Assembly (NCBI GenBank): GCA_041737175.1
Contig: JBGSSF010000036.1
Coordinates: 74,727 to 138,726, forward strand
Length of the DNA: 64,000 bases
Reading direction: 5' to 3'
From: UBA5072 sp041737175
Lineage (GTDB): Bacteria; Bacteroidota; Bacteroidia; Bacteroidales; UBA10428
The translations under genes were made by a program, and so were the position numbers. The notes under the pieces are model-generated. The model did no database searches, was not told the DNA's origin, and saw only the letters and a program-made list of their open reading frames with translations. This document shows, piece by piece, positions 55,078 to 63,821 of this stretch. Every line of letters begins with the position of its first letter. Position 1 is the stretch's first letter.

Positions 55078-57624
55078 ATGCATAAAAAGATAGATTTCAT
55101 GAGATTAGCAGATGGTTATCTGCCAACTGATATGGAGAGATTTGAACCTCTGATGACGCTTATGCACGATATGAGATGGTCATGGGATCATGGAGCGGAT
55201 GAAATATGGCAGAGACTTGATCCTGAGTTGTGGGATCTTACCCATAATCCATTGGTGGTATTGCAGACCATTTCCCGTGACCGGTTAATGACAGTAATGG
55301 ACGATACGGAATTTCGAAAAAAGATTGATACTCTGGTAAAGTCCAGGGAATACGCCAACACTGCGCCTGCATGGTACCAGATCAATCATCCGGATACACC
55401 TTTAACCTGCGTGGCTTATTTTTGCATGGAATTCATGCTGAATGAAGCTCTTCCTATATATTCGGGCGGATTGGGCAATGTAGCCGGTGATCAGCTTAAA
55501 GCGGCCAGTGATTTAGGTGTTCCGGTGATCGGTATCGGACTTCTGTATCAGCAGGGCTATTTCCGCCAGGTAATCGACAGGGAAGGGGAGCAGCATGAGC
55601 TTTTTCCTTATAACGACCCCGGACAACTACCGGTCATGCCTTTGCGCCAGCCCAACGGAGAATGGTTACGACTGGAAGTCGCGCTGCCTGGCTACTCTGT
55701 CTGGCTGCGTGCCTGGCAGGTCCAGGTGGGAAGAGTAAAGCTTTACCTGCTGGACAGCAATGACCCGGCAAATTTCCCTGTTCACCGGGGAATAACCAGT
55801 CAGTTATATGGCGGCGGGACTGAGCTCAGGCTTAAGCAGGAATTGGTTCTTGGAATCGGAGGATGGCGGCTCCTCGATGCTCTTGGTATTGAACCCCAGG
55901 TTTGTCATCTGAATGAAGGACATGCAGCCTTCGCCATACTGGAACGCGCCCATGACTTTATGAAAGATACAGGTCAGTCCTTTGATGTTGCCCTGGCTGT
56001 TACAAGGGCCGGAAACCTGTTCACCACGCACACGGCAGTTCCGGCCGGCTTCGATCTCTTTCCGCCATCGCTGATCAGTCAATACCTTGGTGAATATGCT
56101 GAAGGGATGTTAGGAATTTCCCGCCGTGAATTGTTGGCGCTTGGCCGAAAGGATCCCGGGGATGAATCGGAGAAGTTCAATATGGCATACCTGGCGATCC
56201 ATGGAAGCGGAGCGGTGAACGGTGTAAGCCGGCTGCACGGGGAAGTCAGCCGGCGCATATTTGAGCCCCTGTTCCCCAAGTGGCCGACAACAGAGGTCCC
56301 CGTCGGATCTATAACCAACGGAGTACATGTTCCGACATGGGATTCCAAAGAAGCAGACGAGATATGGACGGTAGCTTGCGGAAAAAGCAGATGGCTGGGG
56401 ATGAATAAAACCCTGGAAAAGGATATCCGGAGCGTTACCGATGAAAGGCTCTGGGAAATGCGCACAAACGCGAACAAAACACTCGTCGAATTTGCCGGTG
56501 TTCATGTATCGAGGCAGCTGGTAAGCTCAGGTTATCCCTCTGATTCCATTGAATGGTCAAGGCAGGTACTGGACCCCAATGTTTTAACACTGGGATTTGC
56601 CAGGCGTTTTGCGACCTATAAGCGGCCCAACCTGCTGCTGCACAATCCGTGGCGGTTGCAGCGGTTGCTGTCAAATCCTGAATTTCCGGTTCAGCTCATC
56701 ATTGCCGGCAAGGCACATCCCGCGGATAAAGAGGGGCAGGCCCTGATCAAAAACTGGATTCAATTTGTTCACCAGGATGGTGACCGTCCTCCCGTAGTGT
56801 TCCTCAGTGATTACGACATGCGCGTGGCAGAAAACCTGTTGCAGGGTGTTGATGTCTGGATCAATACCCCTCGTCGCCCTTGGGAAGCCAGCGGAACAAG
56901 CGGTATGAAAGTTCTGGTAAACGGAGGCATTAATCTTTCAGAACTGGATGGCTGGTGGGCTGAGGCGTATACACCCGAAGTCGGCTGGGCCATCGGCGAT
57001 GGCAAGGAACATGGGGATGATCCGGTGTGGGATGCTATTGAAGCTGACCAGCTGTATGATCTTCTCGAAAAAGAAGTAATACCTGAGTTTTACGACCGCA
57101 ATGAAAAGGGAATACCTGTTAAATGGATAGCCAGGATGAGAGAGAGCATGGCGCAACTGACACCTCGATTTTCAGCAGACAGGACTGTCCGGGAATACAC
57201 TGAAAAACATTACCTGCCGGCTGCGATCTCATATCTTGATCGCGCAGCCCGGAAAGGTGCAAAAGGAAAACAAATTGCGGAAAAACTGCAATCCCTCGGA
57301 CAAAGATGGAATTCAATGCATTTTGGTGAAGTAAAAACCGTTACAATGGAGGGACAGCATAGGTTCGGTGTTGAAGTCCATTATCATGATGTGGAACCTG
57401 ACATGGTAAAGGTGGAGCTGTTTGCCAACGGAATGAACGGTGGGGATCCCTTTGTTCAAAAGATGACGCGGGGTATAAAACTCGAAGGTGCTTCTAACGG
57501 TTATATGTATAACGCGTCAATCGCCGCGAACCGCCCGTCTTTGGAATTCACCGCCAGGATAATACCTTACATCCCGGGTATTTCCGTACCGCTCGAATTT
57601 CCTGGGATTTTATGGCAAAGGTGA
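55078..57624 (+). CDS. glgP: Alpha-glucan (glycogen) phosphorylase, short type
   Basis: An 848-residue GT35 phosphorylase of the type with an N-terminal DUF3417 segment (DMRWSWDHGADEIWQRLDPE). It releases glucose-1-phosphate from glycogen or maltodextrin in the cytoplasm. Family marks are YFCMEFMLNEALPIYSGGLG, VCHLNEGHAAFAILER, TNGVHVPTW and EASGTSGMKVLVNGG, where Lys611 would bind pyridoxal phosphate. Length is normal for the class. It is transcribed divergently from the GRE operon with a 281-base shared region. Confidence 0.93.
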   Translation: MHKKIDFMRLADGYLPTDMERFEPLMTLMHDMRWSWDHGADEIWQRLDPELWDLTHNPLVVLQTISRDRLMTVMDDTEFRKKIDTLVKSREYANTAPAWYQINHPDTPLTCVAYFCMEFMLNEALPIYSGGLGNVAGDQLKAASDLGVPVIGIGLLYQQGYFRQVIDREGEQHELFPYNDPGQLPVMPLRQPNGEWLRLEVALPGYSVWLRAWQVQVGRVKLYLLDSNDPANFPVHRGITSQLYGGGTELRLKQELVLGIGGWRLLDALGIEPQVCHLNEGHAAFAILERAHDFMKDTGQSFDVALAVTRAGNLFTTHTAVPAGFDLFPPSLISQYLGEYAEGMLGISRRELLALGRKDPGDESEKFNMAYLAIHGSGAVNGVSRLHGEVSRRIFEPLFPKWPTTEVPVGSITNGVHVPTWDSKEADEIWTVACGKSRWLGMNKTLEKDIRSVTDERLWEMRTNANKTLVEFAGVHVSRQLVSSGYPSDSIEWSRQVLDPNVLTLGFARRFATYKRPNLLLHNPWRLQRLLSNPEFPVQLIIAGKAHPADKEGQALIKNWIQFVHQDGDRPPVVFLSDYDMRVAENLLQGVDVWINTPRRPWEASGTSGMKVLVNGGINLSELDGWWAEAYTPEVGWAIGDGKEHGDDPVWDAIEADQLYDLLEKEVIPEFYDRNEKGIPVKWIARMRESMAQLTPRFSADRTVREYTEKHYLPAAISYLDRAARKGAKGKQIAEKLQSLGQRWNSMHFGEVKTVTMEGQHRFGVEVHYHDVEPDMVKVELFANGMNGGDPFVQKMTRGIKLEGASNGYMYNASIAANRPSLEFTARIIPYIPGISVPLEFPGILWQR

Positions 57625-57742
57625 AGTGTGTGAATAGCACCACCGGGTTATTTTTCCGGAAATAAATCGTATCTTGATCATCTGTTTCGATCAAAGAAGT
57701 TTCATATCCCATTTGGTTTTAATTAACTTAACTGAATAAGCT

Positions 57743-58945
57743 ATGGATAATAACAACCGTCGCGAATTTCTGAAAAAAAGCATTCTTGGCATTTCCGGGG
57801 CTGCTTTGTTACCAGTTGCAATGAAAGCCTACCCAGGTGTTGACTCCAGCGTCCCAGGTTTACCTGTGCGGCTACTTGGCAAAACGGGCATTAAAACACC
57901 GTTGATCAGCATGGGCACCAGCGGAACTACAAATCCGAATTTTGTAAAGGCTGCCTATGATGCAGGAATCAAATTATTTTTTTCTGCCACATACTATGGC
58001 GAGGGGAATAATGAAATTCTGGTCGGCGAAGGCCTGAAAGGTTTGCCACGTGACTCCTTCGTGGTGGGTACCGCCGCCTCACCTGACGGACTTGACAGGC
58101 GTTCCGGCCTGCTCAATGAGGCTTTTAGCGTTGAGGCCTATATGAAGAAAGCAGAAGAAAGTCTGAAACGGTTCGGACTCGATCATATCGATATTCTGCT
58201 CTTTCCCTATGCAGGTAAAAAAGAAACTGTGCTTCATGAAGGTATTTTAAAGACCATGGAACAGTTGAAGAAACAAGGTAAGGTCAGGTTTGTCGGGATC
58301 GCCTCGCACAGCGATACCGAAGAAGCCTTAAATGCTGCTGCCGATTCAGGGATTTATGATATGGCCATGATTTCCTATAACTTCAAAATGCAGAACCTGG
58401 AATCGTTGGATGCGGCAATTGCCAAAGCTGTCAAAGCAGGCATGGGTATTGTTGCCATGAAAGCCACCGCCGGTGCGTTCCGAAATAAGTCAGGCCCGCA
58501 GCTTAATTCAAATGCAGTGTTGAAGTGGGCTTTGCAAAATGAGCATATTGCCAGCATTGTATCCGGAATGACTTCGATTGAAGAAATGCAGAAAAATCTG
58601 ACGATGATACAGGACCTGAAAATGTCAGAACAGGAACTGAAAGACCTGGCCCTTGTTGCATCTGGTTCAGAAACCGGCCTGTATTGTCAGCAGTGTAAGC
58701 AATGTATACCGCAATGTTCACATAATCTTGATATTCCAACTATCATGCGAAGCTATATGTATGCATACGGATACAAAAACACCGAGCAGGCATGGTATAC
58801 CCTGGCTGATGCAGAACTATCGGGCAGGCCTTGTGATAATTGCGACACATGCAGTGTCAGTTGTGCAGCCGGATTTAATGTTAAAAACAAAATATTGGAT
58901 ATCGCACGGCTCAGGGATGTACCGCTTGATTTCTTAAGGGCATAA
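57743..58945 (+). CDS. Tat-exported aldo/keto reductase with C-terminal Fe-S cysteines
   Basis: A 400-residue protein with a twin-arginine type N terminus (RREFLKKSILGISGAALLP), an aldo/keto reductase barrel (about 40-310; RLLGKTGIKTPLISMGTSG, LDHIDILLFPYAG, KVRFVGIASHSD) and a C-terminal ferredoxin-like domain with CQQCKQCIPQC and CDNCDTCSVSC, enough for two [4Fe-4S] clusters. The usual active-site Tyr/Lys are not obvious in their normal context. Function is unknown; an electron-transferring oxidoreductase acting on exported sugars is possible. No clear operon partner. Confidence 0.85.
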   Translation: MDNNNRREFLKKSILGISGAALLPVAMKAYPGVDSSVPGLPVRLLGKTGIKTPLISMGTSGTTNPNFVKAAYDAGIKLFFSATYYGEGNNEILVGEGLKGLPRDSFVVGTAASPDGLDRRSGLLNEAFSVEAYMKKAEESLKRFGLDHIDILLFPYAGKKETVLHEGILKTMEQLKKQGKVRFVGIASHSDTEEALNAAADSGIYDMAMISYNFKMQNLESLDAAIAKAVKAGMGIVAMKATAGAFRNKSGPQLNSNAVLKWALQNEHIASIVSGMTSIEEMQKNLTMIQDLKMSEQELKDLALVASGSETGLYCQQCKQCIPQCSHNLDIPTIMRSYMYAYGYKNTEQAWYTLADAELSGRPCDNCDTCSVSCAAGFNVKNKILDIARLRDVPLDFLRA

Positions 58946-58966
58946 AATTTATACCTTACTGGAAGG

Positions 58967-59728
58967 TCATTTTCCTTCCCTGGCCAGGATATTTTTAAAC
59001 CTGGTCGCTGAGATATACCGATCGGCCAGCAAACTGCCGTCTTTAACGAGATTAAAAGTTGCATAAACAGAGGGCGCCTGTTGGGCTTCGCGGGCTGTGG
59101 TCAATTCTTTGAAATCGACTTCAATGCCTTCCTGCCTGATAAAAGGTTTAATCTCTTCAATAAACCTTGCAACCCATGGGCACTGTCTGGTATAAATTAT
59201 GTGCCATCCGTGAAGGCCGGCAAGTGTTTCTGCTGTATTATTCAGGGATAAGGTAGGTTTATCTTTGTCAAATTGCATGGCCAGCAATTGAAGATTTTTT
59301 ATTTCATCGACAACCTTAAAACCATTCTTTAAAAACAAGTCTTTTTCAGCCATGAATGAGCCGTCACTGGTTACAACAGCAACACCTCTCATGTTCATCC
59401 GTTTCGCATCATTTACAGCTTCTTCAATAAGAGCTGAACCAAATCCCTTTTGTTTGTTTTCATTCGGATATACCCAGATACAATGAATAAACATGTAGTC
59501 TTTGGCGCTTAAGGCGCGCCATGCAAATTCACCGGGGATATATTCGATGAAACCGGCAATCTTCCTGGTGTCATTAAGCTGGAGTAATCGGACTGAGAGA
59601 CCTTCCGCAAATCTTTTTGCCAGCCAGTCCATTTTCAGGTTGAAATACTGGTTCTTTGGGTTAATAAAGCAAATCACCTGTGGGAAGTTTGCCAGGTTTT
59701 GCTTGTTGATGTTGATGATTTGATACAT
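58967..59728 (-). CDS. GNAT acetyltransferase fused to a YoaP-like domain
   Basis: About 253 residues (start 59728; an ATG at 59737 is also possible). The N-terminal part (about 1-150) is a GNAT domain with the acetyl-CoA segment NKQKGFGSALIEEAVNDAKR. The C-terminal part (about 175-250) has HIIYTRQCPWVARFIEEIK and a Cys-Pro-like redox motif resembling the YoaP thioredoxin-like domain. The substrate is unknown. It is transcribed divergently from a small membrane protein gene. Confidence 0.8.
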   Translation of the reverse strand: MYQIININKQNLANFPQVICFINPKNQYFNLKMDWLAKRFAEGLSVRLLQLNDTRKIAGFIEYIPGEFAWRALSAKDYMFIHCIWVYPNENKQKGFGSALIEEAVNDAKRMNMRGVAVVTSDGSFMAEKDLFLKNGFKVVDEIKNLQLLAMQFDKDKPTLSLNNTAETLAGLHGWHIIYTRQCPWVARFIEEIKPFIRQEGIEVDFKELTTAREAQQAPSVYATFNLVKDGSLLADRYISATRFKNILAREGK

Positions 59729-59897
59729 AAGTAACATTCAGTATTAGATGCTTTGTAAAGATATCCAATTAGTAATCTGTCCCGTAAGATTTTTACGAAT
59801 TTCCATGAGGCCATAATCAACCTTTTACAATCAATTTTGTTAGTCTGGCGGATTTCCCTTAATTTCACATCCATTAAATACAAACCGGTTGTTGCTG

Positions 59898-60269
59898 ATG
59901 AAAAGACTGAAATTTCACTTATCTTTTTTTACTGTCACTATAATCAACGGTTTCTTCCTGTTTTACCTGATCAACAATCCGGGAATCATCATTCTGCAAG
60001 GTAGCGCCGACTTTAATGAACATTCTGAGGAGGCACCCGGGTTATCCTACAACCTTAATCTGCCTATACATGCCGGTTCACTTCTTCCTGAAAAGGTCCA
60101 GCAGATTATCATCAATCAGATCAATCAGCACAGAAGGTTATCCTCGCGTTTTGCATCTTTTTCTTCAGACGATATTGTCAGTCAATTGATTCATCGGTAT
60201 ACAACTGAAGTATTTCACAATCTGCAGGTCAGATCCTCAACTGAATTCATTTGTGAACTTCAGATATAG
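59898..60269 (+). CDS. Hypothetical membrane-anchored protein
   Basis: About 123 residues; the ATG at 59898 is preferred to the TTG at 59889. One N-terminal helix (about 8-28, FFTVTIINGFFLFYLI) anchors a small periplasmic domain rich in Ser, Arg and Gln (IINQINQHRRLSSRFASFSS). I recognise no family. It precedes the permease gene by 130 bases and may or may not be expressed with it. Confidence 0.5.
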   Translation: MKRLKFHLSFFTVTIINGFFLFYLINNPGIIILQGSADFNEHSEEAPGLSYNLNLPIHAGSLLPEKVQQIIINQINQHRRLSSRFASFSSDDIVSQLIHRYTTEVFHNLQVRSSTEFICELQI

Positions 60270-60399
60270 AATTCGCTAACTCCCTTCACTTGACGATTGC
60301 TTTTTTTCCGTTTTATGTCCTGGAAAAAAAGACAATCTCTTCATTCCAAATACTGGATTTAAATTCTGCTTATTATTCATACACTTTAAATACATTACT

Positions 60400-61728
60400 A
60401 TGAAGTCAATTCTTCACAGATACCGGTTTCTTTTATATACAATTATTTTTGTTTTTATAAGCCAGGTTATTACAGCAGCTGATGGCAAAATGCCGGCCAT
60501 TTCAGGAATCCGTATAGAGTTCATCCTTTTTGCGGTAACACTGATCGGTGTGGCGGTTTTTCATCACAAGACAATGTATTTAGCGCTGAGCGGGCTTGCT
60601 GCTATTCTGATCGCGAAATATGTTTTCACCGATTTTTCCCTGACGGAACATCTTCTTGGCACCGCCACAAAAGAAGGAGAATGGAGGATCCTTCTCAACT
60701 TGCTGGGATTGTTATTCGGATTTGCCATACTGGCAGAACATTTTAAGGAATCAAGGTTGCCGGAAATCCTTCCGAATTACCTCCCTTCAGGCTGGAAGGG
60801 CGGATTCATTCTGCTGTTTTTCATTATGTTGCTGTCATCCTTCCTCGATAATATTGCCGCTGCCATGATTGGTGGAACTATTGCCATGGTGGTGTTCAAG
60901 GGCAAGGTTCACATCGGTTTTCTGGCAGCGATTGTCGCTGCCAGCAATGCCGGTGGCGCAGGCAGCGTAGTGGGGGATACCACCACAACGCTGATGTGGA
61001 TTGACGGAGTTAATCCCCTCCATGTTCTCCATGCCTTTGTTGCTTCGTTTGCCGCGCTTGCTGTATTCGGTGTTGTTGGTGCCATTCAGCAGGACAGGTA
61101 TCAGCCCATAATAGCTTCTTCCAGCAAAGATGTTCAGGTCGACTGGGGAAGGATTGCCATTGTTTTTCTGATTCTTGTTTTAGCCATTGTCACCAATTGG
61201 GCACTTGATTTTCCGGCAGCAGGCGTTTGGATTGGAATTATTATGGGTGGTTTCTTCAGAAAGACACCCTGGCATGAAATGAAAAATGTCTGGATGGGAA
61301 CTGTTTTTCTGATGGCTCTTGTGACCTGCGCTTCACTTATGCCGGTTGAGGAATTGCCGACTGCATCGGCCTGGACAGCTTTTGCGCTCGGATTTGTTTC
61401 GGCGGTATTTGACAATATCCCATTGACCAAATTGTGCCTGGAACAGGGCGGTTATGATTGGGGTATGCTGGCTTATACAGTAGGTTTTGGTGGATCCATG
61501 ATATGGTTTGGATCATCGGCGGGTGTTGCATTATCCAATCTGTATCCTGAAGCAAAAAACACCGTCAATTATATTAAAAAGGGCTGGCATGTGGCAGTGG
61601 CCTACGTGGTTGGTTTCTTTGCATTGTACTTCACGCTTGGCTGGCAACCCCATGAACCACATAAGGAAAAAGCAAACACTGAAAGTGTTGTGATAAAGGA
61701 AATCCTGACAACCCCGGAAAGTCATTGA
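60400..61728 (+). CDS. Ion transporter superfamily permease (citrate/Na+:H+ antiporter-like)
   Basis: A 442-residue membrane protein with about 11 helices. The repeated hairpin motifs SSFLDNIAAAMIGGTIAMV and AASNAGGAGSVVGDTTTTLMW, and the second-half copy VFDNIPLTKLCLEQGGYDWG with GFGGSMIWFGSSAGVAL, are those of the arsenite/NhaD/CitMHS ion transporter superfamily. The substrate (a sodium ion, a dicarboxylate or similar) cannot be told. A rho-independent terminator follows. Confidence 0.85.
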   Translation: MKSILHRYRFLLYTIIFVFISQVITAADGKMPAISGIRIEFILFAVTLIGVAVFHHKTMYLALSGLAAILIAKYVFTDFSLTEHLLGTATKEGEWRILLNLLGLLFGFAILAEHFKESRLPEILPNYLPSGWKGGFILLFFIMLLSSFLDNIAAAMIGGTIAMVVFKGKVHIGFLAAIVAASNAGGAGSVVGDTTTTLMWIDGVNPLHVLHAFVASFAALAVFGVVGAIQQDRYQPIIASSSKDVQVDWGRIAIVFLILVLAIVTNWALDFPAAGVWIGIIMGGFFRKTPWHEMKNVWMGTVFLMALVTCASLMPVEELPTASAWTAFALGFVSAVFDNIPLTKLCLEQGGYDWGMLAYTVGFGGSMIWFGSSAGVALSNLYPEAKNTVNYIKKGWHVAVAYVVGFFALYFTLGWQPHEPHKEKANTESVVIKEILTTPESH

Positions 61729-61750
61729 ACATCGTGTAACCTGATAAGCA

Positions 61751-61793
61751 AAATGAAAAGGTCCTCTTAATGGCAGGACTTTTTCATTTTTGT
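61751..61793 (+). terminator. Terminator after the permease gene
   Basis: A 15-bp stem (61751-61765 with 61775-61789) with one mismatch and a T-rich 3' flank. Confidence 0.85.
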
Positions 61794-61818
61794 AATATGG
61801 AATTTGCCATTATCTTTG
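61789..61818 (+). promoter_or_regulatory. Promoter of tRNA-Ser
   Basis: TTTG at 61789-61792 and the exact -7 box TATCTTTG at 61811-61818 with an 18-bp spacer, 30 bases before the tRNA. Confidence 0.65.
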
Positions 61819-61847
61819 CCCCGGTTATTGACAATGCCTATTCGATC

Positions 61848-61937
61848 GGAGAGATGCCAGAGTGGTCGATCGGGGCAGTCTCGAAAACTGTTGAACCCTT
61901 CGGGGTTCCGAGGGTTCGAATCCCTCTCTCTCCGCCA
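61848..61937 (+). tRNA. tRNA-Ser(CGA)
   Basis: A 90-base class II tRNA with CCA encoded: acceptor stem GGAGAGA with TCTCTCC, anticodon stem/loop with CGA at 61882-61884 (reads UCG), a long variable arm and a TpsiC arm with GGTTCGAATCC. An integrase gene starts about 250 bases downstream, so its 3' end is a likely attachment site. Confidence 0.97.
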
Positions 61938-61960
61938 AATGCCTAAGCAGACAAAAGCAA
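61925..61960 (+). other. Probable left attachment site at the tRNA 3' end
   Basis: The tRNA-Ser 3' end is followed by an integrase gene and mobile-element-type DNA. The core would lie within the TpsiC arm or acceptor stem; the matching direct repeat is outside the window, so the exact core is unknown. Confidence 0.5.
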
Positions 61961-61999
61961 AACACCGTAAAGCATTGATTTTATGGTGTTTTTGTTTTT
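61960..61999 (+). terminator. Terminator between tRNA-Ser and the integrase
   Basis: A 12-bp stem (AAACACCGTAAA 61960-61971 with 61980-61991, one G-U pair) followed by a T-rich tract; it would end the tRNA transcript. Confidence 0.85.
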
Positions 62000-62043
62000 A
62001 GCCCAATGCAAAATAAATCCAATAAAAGCAAAACCGAGGTGCC

Positions 62044-62087
62044 AATTCGGTGGACTTACTGAACCGCTTTTCCAAGTCCACCGAATT
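62044..62087. repeat. Perfect 14-bp inverted repeat upstream of the integrase
   Basis: AATTCGGTGGACTT (62044-62057) and its exact reverse complement (62074-62087) with a 16-base spacer, between the tRNA and the integrase start at 62185. Confidence 0.85.
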
Positions 62088-62184
62088 AGGTCATAATGCT
62101 TTGATCTGCACTACTTTGCATTTCGCAAAATGCCTCATTTTTAATAGGTTTAAGTCGTTAAAAACATTAAAACTGAGGTGGACT

Positions 62185-63420
62185 ATGAACACATTTTCAA
62201 TGACCTATCTGATTAAAAGAAAGAAGCTTCTGAACAACGGGGAAGCCCCTATTTACCTGCGGATCACAGTGAACGGGATGCGAAATGAAATGGCAGTTTT
62301 CCGGTCAATTCATCCGGATATATGGGACTCTGTAAAGGGCCGTGCCAAAGGATCTAGCAGGGAGATTCGGGAACTGAATTCCTACCTTGATGAATACAGC
62401 CACCGGATTCTTCAATGTAAACGCGAGCTCGAAACTGATTTTAAGCCCGTTACTCCTGAAACCATCAAAAACAAACTGTTGGGGAATGATGAAACAAATT
62501 ACTATTTCCTGGTCGTTTTCAAGGAGCACAACGATAAACTGGAGATACTAGGGGAGAAGGAGGTTGCTGCAGGCACCATTGAGCGCTATAAAACTGCCTA
62601 CAAGCACCTGCAGAGTTTCATCAGATGGCAATACAAACGTGATGACTACTTGCTTCGCGATGTGAACTACAGTTTTGTCAAGAATTTTGAATTCTACCTT
62701 AAGAGCGAAAGGAATTGCGCTCATAATACCACTGTGAAGTACATTAAGAATGTCAAAAAGATTATCCGGATTGCCATGGCCAATAACTGGATCAAGATGG
62801 ATCCGTTCCGGGATGTGAAATACCGGTTTGAAGATGTTGAAACGGTTTACCTGGACGATAACGACCTGGCCAGCCTGATAAACAAGAAAATTGACATTCC
62901 AAGGATTGACCAGGTACGGGATATATTCCTGTTCTGTTGCTTTACCGGTTTAGCATTTTCCGATGTTAAAGCCCTCAGGAAAGAAAACCTGATTAAAGGG
63001 ATGGATGGGAAAATGTGGATACAGAAACGCCGGACTAAAACGAAAGTTCTGAGCAACATTCCCCTGTTGGAAATCCCTCAGAAATTGTTGGACAAGTATG
63101 CAGAACATGACAAGGTGAAATACGGACAGGCATTGCTGCCGGTACCATCTAACCAGAAAATGAATGCTTATCTCAAGGAAATTACTGATCTCTGCGGGAT
63201 CAACAAAAATCTCACCACCCATTCAGCCAGGCATACCTTTGCCACTACTGTGACTTTGGCCAACCATGTATCCATGGAGTCTGTTTCGAAGATGCTGGGG
63301 CATACCTCCATCAATATGACACGGAAATATGCTCGGATTGCCGATCGGCTGATCAGTGAGGATATGCAAAAGCTGGAAGGTAAATACAACTTCGGTAAAA
63401 CCGCGGTACCTGCAGGATAA
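62185..63420 (+). CDS. Tyrosine recombinase/integrase of a Bacteroidota mobile element
   Basis: A 411-residue integrase. The ATG at 62185 is chosen because the Arm-type DNA-binding domain starts here (MTYLIKRKKLLNNGEAPIYL); the frame extends upstream through the inverted repeat. A SAM-like core-binding domain (about 110-215) and the catalytic domain follow, with His346-x2-Arg349 in HSARH, His373 in LGHTS and the nucleophile Tyr382 in RKYARI. The first catalytic Arg is replaced: TGLAFSDV has Ala257 at that position, a departure also known from CTnDOT-type integrases. It would integrate the element at tRNA-Ser. Confidence 0.92.
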   Translation: MNTFSMTYLIKRKKLLNNGEAPIYLRITVNGMRNEMAVFRSIHPDIWDSVKGRAKGSSREIRELNSYLDEYSHRILQCKRELETDFKPVTPETIKNKLLGNDETNYYFLVVFKEHNDKLEILGEKEVAAGTIERYKTAYKHLQSFIRWQYKRDDYLLRDVNYSFVKNFEFYLKSERNCAHNTTVKYIKNVKKIIRIAMANNWIKMDPFRDVKYRFEDVETVYLDDNDLASLINKKIDIPRIDQVRDIFLFCCFTGLAFSDVKALRKENLIKGMDGKMWIQKRRTKTKVLSNIPLLEIPQKLLDKYAEHDKVKYGQALLPVPSNQKMNAYLKEITDLCGINKNLTTHSARHTFATTVTLANHVSMESVSKMLGHTSINMTRKYARIADRLISEDMQKLEGKYNFGKTAVPAG

Positions 63421-63561
63421 CCGTATAGTTCATTCTAGTGCAATCGGGTTTATCGGAAACAAGTTCTGATAAACCTGTTCTTTTTTTTGCCGGATTAAAT
63501 TCTGAATTGCTTTATATAATTGATATACAGATATATATAATCCTTTTCAATTCATTTTTCT

Positions 63562-63569
63562 TATCTTTG
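63562..63569 (+). promoter_or_regulatory. -7 box of the DUF4248 gene
   Basis: TATCTTTG, an exact TAnnTTTG match, 24 bases before the ATG at 63594; no good -33 box is seen. Confidence 0.4.
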
Positions 63570-63593
63570 TTATAAACAAAAAGAGACAAGGAT

Positions 63594-63821
63594 ATGGATC
63601 AGAAGGAATTTCAGATTCGCACCTACGGTTTCGGAGAACTGGCCCAGCTGTATTTTCCGCATATCGCTAAAGCATCAGCCTCCAGGATGTTCAGCCAGTG
63701 GATCCATACCTACCCGCTGCTTGTTCAGAGGCTTATTGAAACCAACTGGAAAAAACGCTCAAAATATTTCACACCGAAGCAGGTGAAGGTGCTGGTGGGG
63801 CATTTTGATCCACCGTTTTAG
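63594..63821 (+). CDS. DUF4248-family small protein
   Basis: A 75-residue basic protein (FGELAQLYFPHIAKASASRM, FTPKQVKVLVGHF) of the DUF4248 family, which is common in Bacteroidota mobile elements and resembles small DNA-binding or excisionase-like proteins. It follows the integrase by 173 bases and so belongs to the same element. A DNA-binding role is inferred, not shown. Confidence 0.75.
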   Translation: MDQKEFQIRTYGFGELAQLYFPHIAKASASRMFSQWIHTYPLLVQRLIETNWKKRSKYFTPKQVKVLVGHFDPPF

